DNA from: Kribbella pratensis
GTDB taxonomy: Bacteria > Actinomycetota > Actinomycetes > Propionibacteriales > Kribbellaceae
Direction of reading: 5' to 3'
NCBI RefSeq assembly: GCF_004366075.1
Contig: NZ_SODU01000001.1
Coordinates: forward strand, 1,054,001 to 1,118,000
DNA: 64,000 bases
Each line of letters begins with the position of its first letter. The first letter of the stretch is position 1. Of the stretch, positions 48,806 through 57,222 are shown piece by piece. Both the position numbers and the translations under genes were made by a program. The notes beneath the pieces are model-generated. The model was not told the origin of the DNA and did not search any database. It saw nothing but the letters and a program-made list of their open reading frames with translations.

Positions 48806-49741
48806 TCAGAGACCTGTCAGGTCGAGCAGAACCCGGCCTGCTTGCCGGTCCAGCACGTCGCCGATCCGCTCTGCCGGTACGACCTCGTAGTCCGCTCGCC
48901 AGGACACCGCTGCGATATCGGCCAGCGCCTGACCGACCGCATCCGGCGCCAGCGTGGTCCGCTGCAGGTTCACGGGCAGCACCCGCAGGTCCCGGCCGAT
49001 CAGCTGGTGCAAGTCGATCGTGGTGAACTCACCGGCCTTGTAGCCCAGTGCTGCGATCCGTCCGCCCGGAGAGATGTGCCCGAGCACCCCACCGGCCACC
49101 GGACCGCCCATCGTGTCGATGACTGCGTCGCACCACGGAAGCTCTCGGCCCACCTGTCCCAGACCGTCCACACGGACCAGCTGATCCACCACTCCGGTCG
49201 CACCGTCGGCGCGGTCGTCCAGCGACACCAGGCCGATCACCCGGGACGCACCGGCCGACCGTGCGATCGCAGCACACATGTGCCCGACCAGACCGGTGAC
49301 GCCGGTGACCACCACCGTCTCACCCTCTTGTACGTCGGCAACCCGTCGTACGGCGGTGTGTGCCGTCAACGCCGGCGTCATCAACGCGAGCGCCGTACCC
49401 GGCTCCAGCGAGGACGGCAGCCGGTGTACGGCGGCATTCGGAACGACGGCGTACCGGCCCCAGACACCGTCCCGTGTCACGCCGACGCCCTCACCACGGA
49501 CCACGACCGGCGTGCCCGCCTCAAAAGCGTCCGACCTCACGACCACACCGGCTCCCTCGGAGCCCGGCATGAACGGCACGGACGGCTGCTTTCCGGCCAG
49601 TGTCGACCGGTCCAGTGGAGTCACCGCGGCCAGCCGCATCTCCACCAACGTCTCACCCGGACCGGCGGTCAGCTCGACCGCTTCGGCCTTCAGCTGCTCT
49701 CCCGGTCCATGACTGCGCAGGACAGTCCCCCGTGTACTCAC
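48806..49741 (-). CDS. Zinc-independent alcohol dehydrogenase / quinone oxidoreductase (MDR superfamily)
   Basis: 311 aa. The GroES-like N-terminus (GETLVEMRLAAVTPLDRSTL, FMPGSEGAGVV) is followed by the Rossmann domain with VVTGVTGLVGHMCAAIARSA (NADPH-binding glycine turn) and ISPGGRIAALGYKAGE. Cysteine and histidine zinc ligands are lacking, which fits the quinone-oxidoreductase branch. The GTG at 49741 has GGGGAAGAGG upstream. The operator-like motif at 49763-49778 lies 22 bp before it, so it may start its own transcript within the catabolic locus. Confidence 0.85.
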   Translation of the reverse strand: MSTRGTVLRSHGPGEQLKAEAVELTAGPGETLVEMRLAAVTPLDRSTLAGKQPSVPFMPGSEGAGVVVRSDAFEAGTPVVVRGEGVGVTRDGVWGRYAVVPNAAVHRLPSSLEPGTALALMTPALTAHTAVRRVADVQEGETVVVTGVTGLVGHMCAAIARSAGASRVIGLVSLDDRADGATGVVDQLVRVDGLGQVGRELPWCDAVIDTMGGPVAGGVLGHISPGGRIAALGYKAGEFTTIDLHQLIGRDLRVLPVNLQRTTLAPDAVGQALADIAAVSWRADYEVVPAERIGDVLDRQAGRVLLDLTGL

Positions 49742-49762
49742 GCCTCTTCCCCGTTCCCCACG

Positions 49763-49778
49763 ATTTGATATCTGATCA
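49763..49778. promoter_or_regulatory. Candidate GntR/FCD operator (copy 1)
   Basis: On the minus strand the site reads TGATCAGATATCAAAT. It matches TGATCAAACATCAAAT at 59112-59127 in 14 of 16 positions. It sits just upstream of the oxidoreductase gene and downstream of the amidohydrolase gene. Sharing between the two promoters suggests recognition by one or both FCD regulators of the locus. Confidence 0.6.
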
Positions 49779-49805
49779 CAACCACGACCAGACGCAACCC
49801 ACGTC

Positions 49806-50705
49806 TCACCACTCGGCGACCTCCTTCGCCAGCGGCCGGGTCAGCACCTCGGCCGCGGCGGACCGGTCGGTGGACACTTCGTCGCTGCCCATCGGGAACG
49901 GCCAGTCGCTCCCGGCCAGCACCCGCTCGGGCCCGAACGTCTTCGTCAGCAGCTCCAGTACGGCGTCGTCGTGGACCAGGTCGTCGACGTAGAAGCGGCG
50001 CAGGGCCTCGGCCACCGGCAAGGACACCGGCTCGATCCCCGGGCGTTCCTGGTCGATCCCGCGCTGCCACCGTCCGGCGACGGCCGCCGTCACACCACCC
50101 CCATGGCACAGACAGAACCGGATTCCCGGGAACCGCCCCGGCACGTCCGCGAAGACGAGCGAAGCCGCCGCCAGTCCGGTCTCGTACGGATTCCCCAACA
50201 GGTTCGACAGGTAGAACGAGTCAAGGCGCTTGTCGTCACTGTGTCCCGGGTGAATCAGCGTGAACGCCTCCAGCGCGTCCAGCACCCGCCACACCGGATC
50301 CAGCCCGGCGTAGCTCGGCGTACCGAGGGCAAAACCGCTGAAGACGCCTTCACTGGCCAGTCCGGCAGCTACAGAGGGTGCAGCCGGGTCGAGCAGCGGT
50401 AGGTGCCCCAGCACGCGCAGCTGCGGTGTGGCGAGCTCCCGGAGCCCCTGGTTCACCAGCTCGGTCCACTCGAGGCTGGCGTCGTACCGGAAGAGGGCCG
50501 GCGGCACTGACACCACAGCACCGTCCAGGTCCTGTGAGGAGATCCAGTGCAGCAGTGCGGCCGGGTCGGCGAGCCGGCGCAGCGGCAGCCGCTCCCCGTC
50601 GACCACCAGCGAGCCGCTGTCGACGGACAGCCCGAACTCACCCCGATGTGCCGCCGCCAGCACGGTCGGCGGGATCAGGTGCGTGTGGATGTCCCAGCCG
50701 GCCAT
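49806..50705 (-). CDS. Amidohydrolase (ACMSD-like amidohydrolase-2 family)
   Basis: 299 aa. The metal site begins with HTHLIPPTVLAAA (HxH near residue 7); the later family landmarks are RFCLCHGGGV and the catalytic Asp motif AGSDWPFPMGSDE, with FALGTPSYAGLDPVWRVLDA between. The family includes aminocarboxymuconate-semialdehyde decarboxylase, gamma-resorcylate decarboxylase and hydratases, all acting on aromatic-ring cleavage products or aromatic acids. The ATG at 50705 is one base before the end of the cupin gene, so they are coupled. Decarboxylase versus hydrolase cannot be decided. Confidence 0.85.
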   Translation of the reverse strand: MAGWDIHTHLIPPTVLAAAHRGEFGLSVDSGSLVVDGERLPLRRLADPAALLHWISSQDLDGAVVSVPPALFRYDASLEWTELVNQGLRELATPQLRVLGHLPLLDPAAPSVAAGLASEGVFSGFALGTPSYAGLDPVWRVLDALEAFTLIHPGHSDDKRLDSFYLSNLLGNPYETGLAAASLVFADVPGRFPGIRFCLCHGGGVTAAVAGRWQRGIDQERPGIEPVSLPVAEALRRFYVDDLVHDDAVLELLTKTFGPERVLAGSDWPFPMGSDEVSTDRSAAAEVLTRPLAKEVAEW

Positions 50706-50706
50706 G

Positions 50707-51096
50707 TCAGCGGGCGTCCTCGTCGTTGTCGTAGAAGTCCGGACGCTCCGGGTAGTGCGGACCGTCGTACACCTCCAGCAGGACAGAGGTCTCCTCGGCG
50801 CGCGTGGGACCGTGGACGACGCCCTTAGGGTTCCAGTAGAAGCTGCCCTTGGTCAGCGTCGTACCGGTCGGCAGGTACACGTACCGGCCGGACAGGCAGA
50901 ACATGAACTGGTTCGAGGCGTGCTTGTGCTCCGACGGGATCCCCGAGCCCTTCTCGAACCGCACCAGTGCGATCGACGCCTCGGTCACCGGGTCCCGCCA
51001 CAGCATCTTGTGGGACAGGCCGTCCAGCGACTTCTCCACCCACTCCAGGTCCTCCGTCTGCAGCAGAATCTCCTGCAAGGGCTGGTCAAAACTCAT
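50707..51096 (-). CDS. Small cupin-domain protein
   Basis: 129 aa single cupin. The first metal motif is in PSEHKHASNQFMFCLSGRYV and the second in GSFYWNPKGVVHGPT. The pattern resembles ChrR-like/aromatic-dioxygenase cupins with an iron or zinc site, but a ring-cleaving activity is only one option. The ATG at 51096 overlaps the monooxygenase stop by 4 nt (ATGA). With the neighbouring monooxygenase and amidohydrolase it may act on an aromatic intermediate. Confidence 0.78.
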   Translation of the reverse strand: MSFDQPLQEILLQTEDLEWVEKSLDGLSHKMLWRDPVTEASIALVRFEKGSGIPSEHKHASNQFMFCLSGRYVYLPTGTTLTKGSFYWNPKGVVHGPTRAEETSVLLEVYDGPHYPERPDFYDNDEDAR

Positions 51097-52652
51097 GGCG
51101 CCTCCCGTCCTGTGACGCGCATGTACAGCTCCTCCGCCACACCAGTACCCATCGGAGCTACCGCGGCGATGTGACCGTCCGGCCGGATCAGTACGACGCT
51201 GTCCGCCGGTACGCCGTACCTCTTGGTGGCGACGCTGCCCGGATCGAACAGGGCCCTGTCACGCAGACCGGAGTCGTGCGGCGCATCCCACCGGGACACC
51301 GCGTAGTGCTGCAACGCGGGCGACTCGTTCACCGGGATCTCCGGCCGGCGCCGTACGTCGGTGAAGTAGAGCGCCACGAACGAGTCGCGGCACAGGTCAT
51401 GGATCGACGTACGACCGGTCGGGCTCTGCAGCACCAGGTCGGGCGCCCGGTCCCCCGCCCGTACGGCGGGCGGTGCGGCGGAGGTAGCCACCATCGACCA
51501 GTCGCCCACACCCTCGACATCCAGCCGCACGCTCAGCAGCGTCCTGTTGTACGCCGTGGCCCACGCTCCCGTGTCCTCGGTGACAGCACCGCGCTGGAAG
51601 GACATGTACTTGCGGGCCGCCTCCGCCATCTCGCCCGAGCCCTCGATCGCCACCGGCCGCTGCTCCCGCTCGTAGCCGTCCAGCAACGACGGATCAGCCC
51701 AGCCACGCAGCACCCAGGCCAATCGCCACGGCAGGTTGGACGCGTCCAGCGCACCCGTGTTCAGACCGAGCGCCCACATCGGAGTGATCAGGTGTGCCGC
51801 GTCACCCATCAGGAAGACCTTGCGGTCCCTGGTCCACTGCTCGGCGACCCGGTGGTGCACGTTGTAGACGACCGAGCCCATGAGCTCGATCCGGTCCACC
51901 TCACCGATGAACTGCTTCACCTTCACCAGCAGGTCCTCGTCACCCGGCGCGTCGGCGCCGGGTGCCAGCGGGAACAGGAACCGCCAGTTGTCCGGCTGCC
52001 GGATCAGCACCATCCACTCGGACTTGTCCGCGAAGTACGCGAGGTACGGGTAGTCCCGCGCGTTGTCGACGTCCAGGTCCACCACGACGTCGATCAGCAT
52101 GTACCGCTCGGGCAGGGTCTCCCCCACCACCTTCACCCCGAGCGCATCACGGATCCGCGAACGCCCGCCGTCACAGGCCAGCAGGTACGACGCTTCCAGC
52201 TCCTGCGGGCCGTCAGGGGTCTCCAGTTGCAGTACGACGCGATCGTCGCGGACCTCGAACGACGTCATCCGGTGCTGCGTCCGCACCGGCTCCGGAAGAG
52301 CTGCCGCCAGCAGCGGCTCCATCTTCTGCTGCGGCAGGTTGATGACGAACGGGAACTGGGTGTCGTTCACCAGTTCGGCCAGCTGCACCGAGGCGCGCGG
52401 AGTGTTGGTGGCCCGGTCGATGTCGCCGATCTCGTCGATCCGCAGCGCGGCGCCGAGGATGCCGTCGACCGCGCCGTACCGGTTCCAGATCTCCAGCGTC
52501 CGGCTGAGCGTCGTACCGGCCTTGGTGTCGGACGACAGGACGGCGTCCTCCTCCAGCAGCACGTACGGGATGCCGTAGTGCGCGAGACCGAGCGCGGTGG
52601 TCAGACCGATCGGTCCGGCACCCACCACGGCAACAGGCAGCTGTTCAGTCAC
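51093..52652 (-). CDS. FAD-dependent aromatic hydroxylase (MhpA/PcpB-like)
   Basis: 519 aa. The N-terminal FAD motif is VAVVGAGPIGLTTALGLAHY. The NAD(P)H/FAD-linked DG motif is LACDGGRSRIRDALGV, and the second FAD GD motif is KVFLMGDAAHLITPMWALGL with NTGALDASNLPWRLAWV. A C-terminal thioredoxin-like domain (DRAPDLVLQSPTGRTSIHDL) is usual for MhpA-type hydroxylases. These add one oxygen to a phenolic or aromatic acid. The GTG at 52652 has GGAG 6 nt upstream. It lies just downstream of the SDR gene. Confidence 0.9.
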   Translation of the reverse strand: MTEQLPVAVVGAGPIGLTTALGLAHYGIPYVLLEEDAVLSSDTKAGTTLSRTLEIWNRYGAVDGILGAALRIDEIGDIDRATNTPRASVQLAELVNDTQFPFVINLPQQKMEPLLAAALPEPVRTQHRMTSFEVRDDRVVLQLETPDGPQELEASYLLACDGGRSRIRDALGVKVVGETLPERYMLIDVVVDLDVDNARDYPYLAYFADKSEWMVLIRQPDNWRFLFPLAPGADAPGDEDLLVKVKQFIGEVDRIELMGSVVYNVHHRVAEQWTRDRKVFLMGDAAHLITPMWALGLNTGALDASNLPWRLAWVLRGWADPSLLDGYEREQRPVAIEGSGEMAEAARKYMSFQRGAVTEDTGAWATAYNRTLLSVRLDVEGVGDWSMVATSAAPPAVRAGDRAPDLVLQSPTGRTSIHDLCRDSFVALYFTDVRRRPEIPVNESPALQHYAVSRWDAPHDSGLRDRALFDPGSVATKRYGVPADSVVLIRPDGHIAAVAPMGTGVAEELYMRVTGREAP

Positions 52653-52655
52653 TTA

Positions 52656-53381
52656 CTACTCCACAAAGCTCGTGAGCTTGGCAAAGGCACGTTCCCGGGT
52701 CAGCAGCGACCCGGTCATCGCGGCCGCGTCGGACAGCAGGAACAGCAACGGGCCGACCACGTCCTCGGGGTCGCCGATACCTATGGTGTCCTGCCAGTGG
52801 TCCCGGTCCGCACCGGCGTTCGCACCTCGGAACTGCTCGGTGTCGATCACCCCTGGCGCGACCACGTTCACCCGGACCCGGTCGCCGGCCACCTCCACGG
52901 CGAGCGTCTTCGCGAACGCCACCAGCGCCGCCTTGCTCGCCGCGTACGCCGCAGCGCCCGCAAACCCGGTCGACGCCATCCCGGACGTGAACACCACCAC
53001 CGAACCGGACTGCCGCGCCACCATGTGCGGTACGACGGCCTGACACACCCAGACCACACCGTCCAGGTTCACCTGCAACGTCCGGGTCCACTCGGCCGCA
53101 TCCATCTCCAGCACCGTCGACCGCGGCTGCACCGCCGCACCGGCGACCAGACCGTCGATACGCCCGTACCGCTCCAGGACACCCGCCACCGCAGCCTCGA
53201 CCGCGGACCGGTCAGCCACGTCCACCACGACGTACTCGACGCCTTCCACCGGTGCAGTGACGTCGAAGACGACCGCAGTACCACCTGCAGCGTTCACTGC
53301 GGTGGCCAGCGCCGCACCGATGCCTCGGGCGCCACCTGTGATCACCACGACCTCACCGGTCGCGTCGAAGCGCACCTTCAC
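52656..53381 (-). CDS. Short-chain dehydrogenase/reductase
   Basis: 241 aa. The classical SDR motifs are TGGARGIGAALA (coenzyme turn), the NAG-equivalent AGAA, the catalytic serine in VFTSGMASTGFAG and YAASK in AYAASKAALVAFAKTLAVE. The GTG at 53381 has AAGGAG upstream and overlaps the GntR stop; the longer reading to 53606 lies within gntR. It could oxidise a diol or alcohol intermediate. It sits second after the regulator in the operon. Confidence 0.88.
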   Translation of the reverse strand: MKVRFDATGEVVVITGGARGIGAALATAVNAAGGTAVVFDVTAPVEGVEYVVVDVADRSAVEAAVAGVLERYGRIDGLVAGAAVQPRSTVLEMDAAEWTRTLQVNLDGVVWVCQAVVPHMVARQSGSVVVFTSGMASTGFAGAAAYAASKAALVAFAKTLAVEVAGDRVRVNVVAPGVIDTEQFRGANAGADRDHWQDTIGIGDPEDVVGPLLFLLSDAAAMTGSLLTRERAFAKLTSFVE

Positions 53382-54073
53382 GGCGTCTCCTTCTTTGACG
53401 TCATGGTCTCCGTGATCCGCTGGAACGCGCCGGCCAGGTGACTGCGCAGCGCCTGCTCGGCCGCGTCCGGGTCCCGTGCCACGCACGCGTCCAGGATCGC
53501 CTGGTGCTCCTGCCGGCTCCGCTCGATCAGGAACGCGGTCGGCCGGCTGCCGAACCGGTAGCGCTCGCTGTTCTGCCAGACCGGCTCGATTGCTCGCGGC
53601 AACCACTGTGAACCACTGGCCCGGTAGATCGCGAAGTGGAAGTCCGCGTGAGCCTCACGTGCACCCGTGGAGTCCTCGGCGCGTGACAACCGGAGGTGCT
53701 CGGCCAAGGCGGCCGCTGCCTTCGTCAGGTCCTCTTCGGTGAAGTGAAGTGCAGCCGCGCGTACGGCGAGACTCTCCAACGCCAACCGCGTCTCGTGTGT
53801 GTCTCGCAGGTCCGACAGCGACAGGTCACGCACCCACGCGCCACGGTGGGGGATGATCTCGACCAGCCCCAATGCCTCCAGCCGGCGCAGACCTTCACGC
53901 ACTGGCATCTGGCTCATCTCGAGCCGACTGGCCAGCTCCACAAGGCGAAGAGGCGTACCACTGGGTAGCTCACCGGACAGGATCAGCTGGTGCAGCTCCG
54001 CGGCCGCGTGCTCCGCGAGAGTACGGCGACCACTCTTGCCGCCACCTGGCAACAGCTCCAACGGCCCGCTCAT
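53378..54073 (-). CDS. GntR-family regulator, FCD subfamily
   Basis: 231 aa, a paralogue of the regulator at 47981. The winged helix is RRTLAEHAAAELHQLILSGE with LASRLEMSQMPVREGLRRLE. The FCD domain shows DTHETRLALESLAVRAAALH, HADFHFAIYRASGSQWLPRA and REHQ-type EHQAILDACVARDPDAAEQA. The ATG at 54073 overlaps the FAH-family stop (ATGA). Being inside the operon it probably autoregulates it through the palindromes upstream. Effector unknown, but FCD domains usually bind carboxylic acids. Confidence 0.88.
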   Translation of the reverse strand: MSGPLELLPGGGKSGRRTLAEHAAAELHQLILSGELPSGTPLRLVELASRLEMSQMPVREGLRRLEALGLVEIIPHRGAWVRDLSLSDLRDTHETRLALESLAVRAAALHFTEEDLTKAAAALAEHLRLSRAEDSTGAREAHADFHFAIYRASGSQWLPRAIEPVWQNSERYRFGSRPTAFLIERSRQEHQAILDACVARDPDAAEQALRSHLAGAFQRITETMTSKKETP

Positions 54074-54903
54074 ACCCGAGCCACCCGATTACGCAACGAG
54101 CCGAGCTTGTCGGACCGGGTGACGATCACGTCACCGTCCTGCAGGAACACCTGTGGCTCGCGGGCGTTTCCGATACCGGCCGGCGTACCCGTGAGCAGCA
54201 GGTCCCCCGGGCGCAACGTCATACCGAACGACAGCTCACTGATAAGCGTTGCGACATCGAACGCCATCTGCCGCGTCGACGCGTCCTGCCGCACCTCGTC
54301 GTTCACCAGGCACTCCAGGTGAATGTCCTGTGGGTCGCCCACCTCGTCGGCGGTGACGATCCAGGGACCCAGCGGCATGGTGTCGTCGATGCTCTTGCCC
54401 TTCAGCCACTGCCCGCCGTGCGCACGCTGCAGGTCCCGCTGCGACACGTCGTTCGCGAGCGTGTAGCCCCAGACGTGGCCGAGCGCCTCGTCGACCGGGA
54501 TGTTCTTGCCCGTCTTGCCGATCACCAGCGCGACCTCGGCCTCGTAGTCCCACTTTGCCGAGATCGCCGGGTCCCAGGCGATGTCGTCGTACGGGCCGAT
54601 CACCACGTCCGGACCTTTGGTGAAGAACGTCGGGTGCTCGGGCCGGTCCACGTCCTGGCCCTCGCGCTTGCCCTTGCTCTCCTCGAAGTGGTCCCAGTAG
54701 TTCCACCCCGTGCACAGGATGTCGCGCCGGAACCGCCGCAGCGGCGCCCGCAGAATCCCTTCGCTGTAAGGGATCTTGTCCACCACCTCGGCCGGGCCGG
54801 CGATCACCTCGGTCAGATCCGTTGCGTCGAGCAACAGAACCGCATCGCCGTCGAGTACGCCGGGCCGCTCGCTGCCGGCGTACTCCACCATCACGTACTT
54901 CAT
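54070..54903 (-). CDS. Fumarylacetoacetate hydrolase family protein
   Basis: 277 aa. FAH-family enzymes cleave or hydrate or decarboxylate 2-keto acids in aromatic catabolism. The C-terminal catalytic domain has TGWNYWDHFEESKG, the HPTFFTKGPDVVIGP segment, metal ligands in WDYEAEVALVIGKTGKN and VWGYTLANDVSQRDLQ, KGKSIDDTMPLGPWIVT, and GDLLLTGTPAGIG. The ATG at 54903 gives the normal length. Upstream is RidA, and together they suggest processing of a keto or imino acid from ring cleavage. A hydratase or hydrolase assignment is not possible by eye. Confidence 0.9.
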   Translation of the reverse strand: MKYVMVEYAGSERPGVLDGDAVLLLDATDLTEVIAGPAEVVDKIPYSEGILRAPLRRFRRDILCTGWNYWDHFEESKGKREGQDVDRPEHPTFFTKGPDVVIGPYDDIAWDPAISAKWDYEAEVALVIGKTGKNIPVDEALGHVWGYTLANDVSQRDLQRAHGGQWLKGKSIDDTMPLGPWIVTADEVGDPQDIHLECLVNDEVRQDASTRQMAFDVATLISELSFGMTLRPGDLLLTGTPAGIGNAREPQVFLQDGDVIVTRSDKLGSLRNRVARV

Positions 54904-54945
54904 CTCAGGTCCACTCGACGCCACGCATCACGAGTTCCCCCCTGG

Positions 54946-55341
54946 TCATGCGACCACGGCGATCGCGTTGATCTCGATCAGGTAGTCGGGGTGCGCGAGC
55001 TTGCTGACCTCGACCATCGTCGAGGCCGGCAGCGGCTCGGTGAAGTACTGCGCCCGGATCTCGTGGATCTTGGCGAAGTCCTCCATGTTGCGCACGTAGA
55101 CGTCCACCCGGCAGACGTCCGCGAGCGTGCCGCCGGCCGCCTCGACCGCCGACTTCACGTTCTCGCACACCTGCCGGGTCTGTTCGCGGACGTCCCCGAC
55201 GCCGGCGATGCTGCCGTCCGGCCGGCGGGCGGTCATCCCGGAGACGAACACCAGCCGCCCGGTCGCCTCGATCGTGGTCGCCTGTGAGAACACCCCGTTC
55301 GGGCTCCGCAGCGCATCAGTGGAAATCTGTGTCTTCGGCAT
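54946..55341 (-). CDS. RidA-family (YjgF) deaminase-like protein
   Basis: 131 aa. Rid proteins hydrolyse reactive imines and enamines; some in aromatic pathways are 2-aminomuconate deaminases. The arginine and family core are seen in FVSGMTARRPDGSIAGVGD, QTRQVCENVKSAVEAAGG, CRVDVYVRNMEDFAKIHEIR and ASTMVEVSKLAHPDYLIEIN. The canonical arginine of archetypal RidA (near the C-terminus, CVA...P) is replaced by a histidine-proline context, so it is likely a paralogue with its own activity. The ATG at 55341 is used. It follows the Ldh2-type gene by 4 nt. Confidence 0.88.
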   Translation of the reverse strand: MPKTQISTDALRSPNGVFSQATTIEATGRLVFVSGMTARRPDGSIAGVGDVREQTRQVCENVKSAVEAAGGTLADVCRVDVYVRNMEDFAKIHEIRAQYFTEPLPASTMVEVSKLAHPDYLIEINAIAVVA

Positions 55342-55345
55342 CAGC

Positions 55346-56428
55346 TCACACCATCCTCGACGGGACAACGGCGCCGACTGCGCGTGCGGTCGCCAGCAGC
55401 CCGTCCAGTCCCGACCTTTCGATCCGTACGCCGTTGCGCCGCTGCTGCGCCGCCCGCTCGGCCTCGATCTCCCCCGGCAGGTACAGCCGGTTCACTCCCG
55501 GTGCCGTCGCACTCCCCCGGACCCGGGCGGCCAGCCCGGACGAGCGGCGCTTGAAGTCTTCGACGCCGCCCATCAGCTCCGGGTCGATCGCCAGGAACAG
55601 GTGCGCGCAGTCGTTCGGCCGGTCCGGCTCCCGGTACAGCGGGCGGACCTGGTCGCCCCACCCGCCGCCGCTCAGGACGCCGGTGAGCACGTCGATCATC
55701 AGCGCCAGCCCGAAGCCCTTGTGGCCCGCGGCCGGCAGCAGCATGCCCAGCACCGCCTCGTCCGGGTCCGTGGTCGGCGTGCCCGAGGAGTCGGTGGCCC
55801 AGGTGTCCGGGATCGGCCGCCCGGCCGAGGCCGCGAGCCGGATCTTGCCCAGGGCAACAGCCGACAACGCCATGTCCAGGACGATCTCCACACCGGCCGT
55901 GGTCGGCACCGCGATGGCGAGGGGGTTGTTGCCGACCAGCCGCTCCGCGCCGCCCGGGGCGGGCATCAGCGGCGTGGTGTTCGACATCGCGATACCGATC
56001 CGCCCCGCCTGGCCGGCTTGCATCGCCCAGCGGCTGGCCGCGCCGAAGTGGTGGGCGTTGCGCACCGAGACGATGCCGATCCCGTACCGGCCGGCGCGCT
56101 CGATCGCGTGCCGCATCGCCTGCGGGCTGGACAGCTGGCCCATCCCGCCGCGGGCGTCCACCACCATCGCGGCACCGGCGTCGAACAGGATGTCGAGCTC
56201 GCGTTCCCGGGTCACACCGCCGGCGTTCAGGCGTTCGACGTACATCGGGACCAGCATCACGCCGTGCGAGCTGACGCCCCGCAGGTCGGCCTCGACGAGC
56301 GCCGTGGCGATCTCGGTCGCGTCCGCGGAGTCGAATCCGAGCGCCGTGAACACCCCCGCCACGGTCGCCTCCAGCCACTCCGGCCGAACCAGCACCCGCC
56401 GATCCGCATCAGAAGCCTGAGCCGTCAT
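55346..56428 (-). CDS. Ldh2/malate/lactate dehydrogenase-family oxidoreductase
   Basis: 360 aa. The family is NAD(P)-dependent and acts on 2-hydroxy acids, ureidoglycolate, sulfolactate or cyclic imines. Landmarks are LRGVSSHGVMLVPMYVERL (residues about 57-75), GIVSVRNAHHFGAASRWAMQ, MSNTTPLMPAPGGAERLVGN, NPLAIAVPT and GHKGFGLALMIDVLTG. The ATG at 56428 has AGGAGAAG upstream and overlaps the permease end by 4 nt. Its position directly after the importer genes suggests it acts early on the imported substrate or its keto form. Confidence 0.88.
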   Translation of the reverse strand: MTAQASDADRRVLVRPEWLEATVAGVFTALGFDSADATEIATALVEADLRGVSSHGVMLVPMYVERLNAGGVTRERELDILFDAGAAMVVDARGGMGQLSSPQAMRHAIERAGRYGIGIVSVRNAHHFGAASRWAMQAGQAGRIGIAMSNTTPLMPAPGGAERLVGNNPLAIAVPTTAGVEIVLDMALSAVALGKIRLAASAGRPIPDTWATDSSGTPTTDPDEAVLGMLLPAAGHKGFGLALMIDVLTGVLSGGGWGDQVRPLYREPDRPNDCAHLFLAIDPELMGGVEDFKRRSSGLAARVRGSATAPGVNRLYLPGEIEAERAAQQRRNGVRIERSGLDGLLATARAVGAVVPSRMV

Positions 56429-57222
56429 CGCTTCTCCTGTGCCCAAGGCAGGAGCCAGTGCTCAAGGAGGACCAGGGCGTAGAACAAGACGATGCTCATC
56501 ACGCTCAGCAGGGTGATCGCGGCGAACGCGAGGGTGGTGTCCGCGCTCGCGCCGGACTGCTGGATCACGTACCCGAGCCCCTTGGTGGCGCCAACGAACT
56601 CGGAGATCACCGAACCGATCACCGCCAGCGAGATCGCCACCTTGAACCCGGTGAAGATCTGCGGCATCGCGTACCGCAGCCGAAGCTTGAAGAACTCCTG
56701 CGCCCGGCTCGCGTTCAGCGACCGCATCAGCTCGACCAGCTCGGTCGGCGTCGACTTCATGCCCTGCGCGGTCGAGATGACGATCGGGAAGAAGCACATC
56801 AGCAGCACCATCACGACCTTCGGCCACTGCCCGAAGCCCATCCAGATCACCAGCAGCGGCGCGATCGCCACCTTCGGGATCGAGTTCACCATCAGCAGCA
56901 GCGGGTACGCCAGCCGCTCGAGGATCACCGAGCGGACGATCACCAGCGCGATCGGCACACCGATCACGATCGCGAGCAGGAAACCCTCGATCGTCTCGAG
57001 CAACGACGTACCGGTCTCCTGCAGCAGGTAACCGGGCTGCTCGAAGAACTTGACCACCACGTCCCACGGGCTCGGCAGCAGGTACGGCTGGATCGAGAAC
57101 GCGACCGTCGCGCCCCACCACAACCCGATCGCGGCGGCCAGGCCGATGATCGGGAGTACGACGGCGGCCACCGGGGAATCGGTCAGCCAGGTCCGTTTCG
57201 GCATCCTCCGCCGGGTCGTCAC
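56425..57222 (-). CDS. ABC transporter permease, NitT/TauT (SsuC-like) family
   Basis: 265 aa with six hydrophobic segments. The BPD-type EAA loop is SLNASRAQEFFKLRLRYAMP, and the N-terminal signature IQPYLLPSPWDVVVKFFEQP is typical of SsuC/TauC permeases. The C-terminal end (ALVLLEHWLLPWAQEKR) is also typical. The GTG at 57222 overlaps the ATPase stop (GTGA); a longer in-frame reading to 57780 lies inside the ATPase gene. Works with the ATPase and binding lipoprotein. The substrate is unknown; nitrate-, taurine- and aromatic-type substrates are known for the family. Confidence 0.9.
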   Translation of the reverse strand: MTTRRRMPKRTWLTDSPVAAVVLPIIGLAAAIGLWWGATVAFSIQPYLLPSPWDVVVKFFEQPGYLLQETGTSLLETIEGFLLAIVIGVPIALVIVRSVILERLAYPLLLMVNSIPKVAIAPLLVIWMGFGQWPKVVMVLLMCFFPIVISTAQGMKSTPTELVELMRSLNASRAQEFFKLRLRYAMPQIFTGFKVAISLAVIGSVISEFVGATKGLGYVIQQSGASADTTLAFAAITLLSVMSIVLFYALVLLEHWLLPWAQEKR

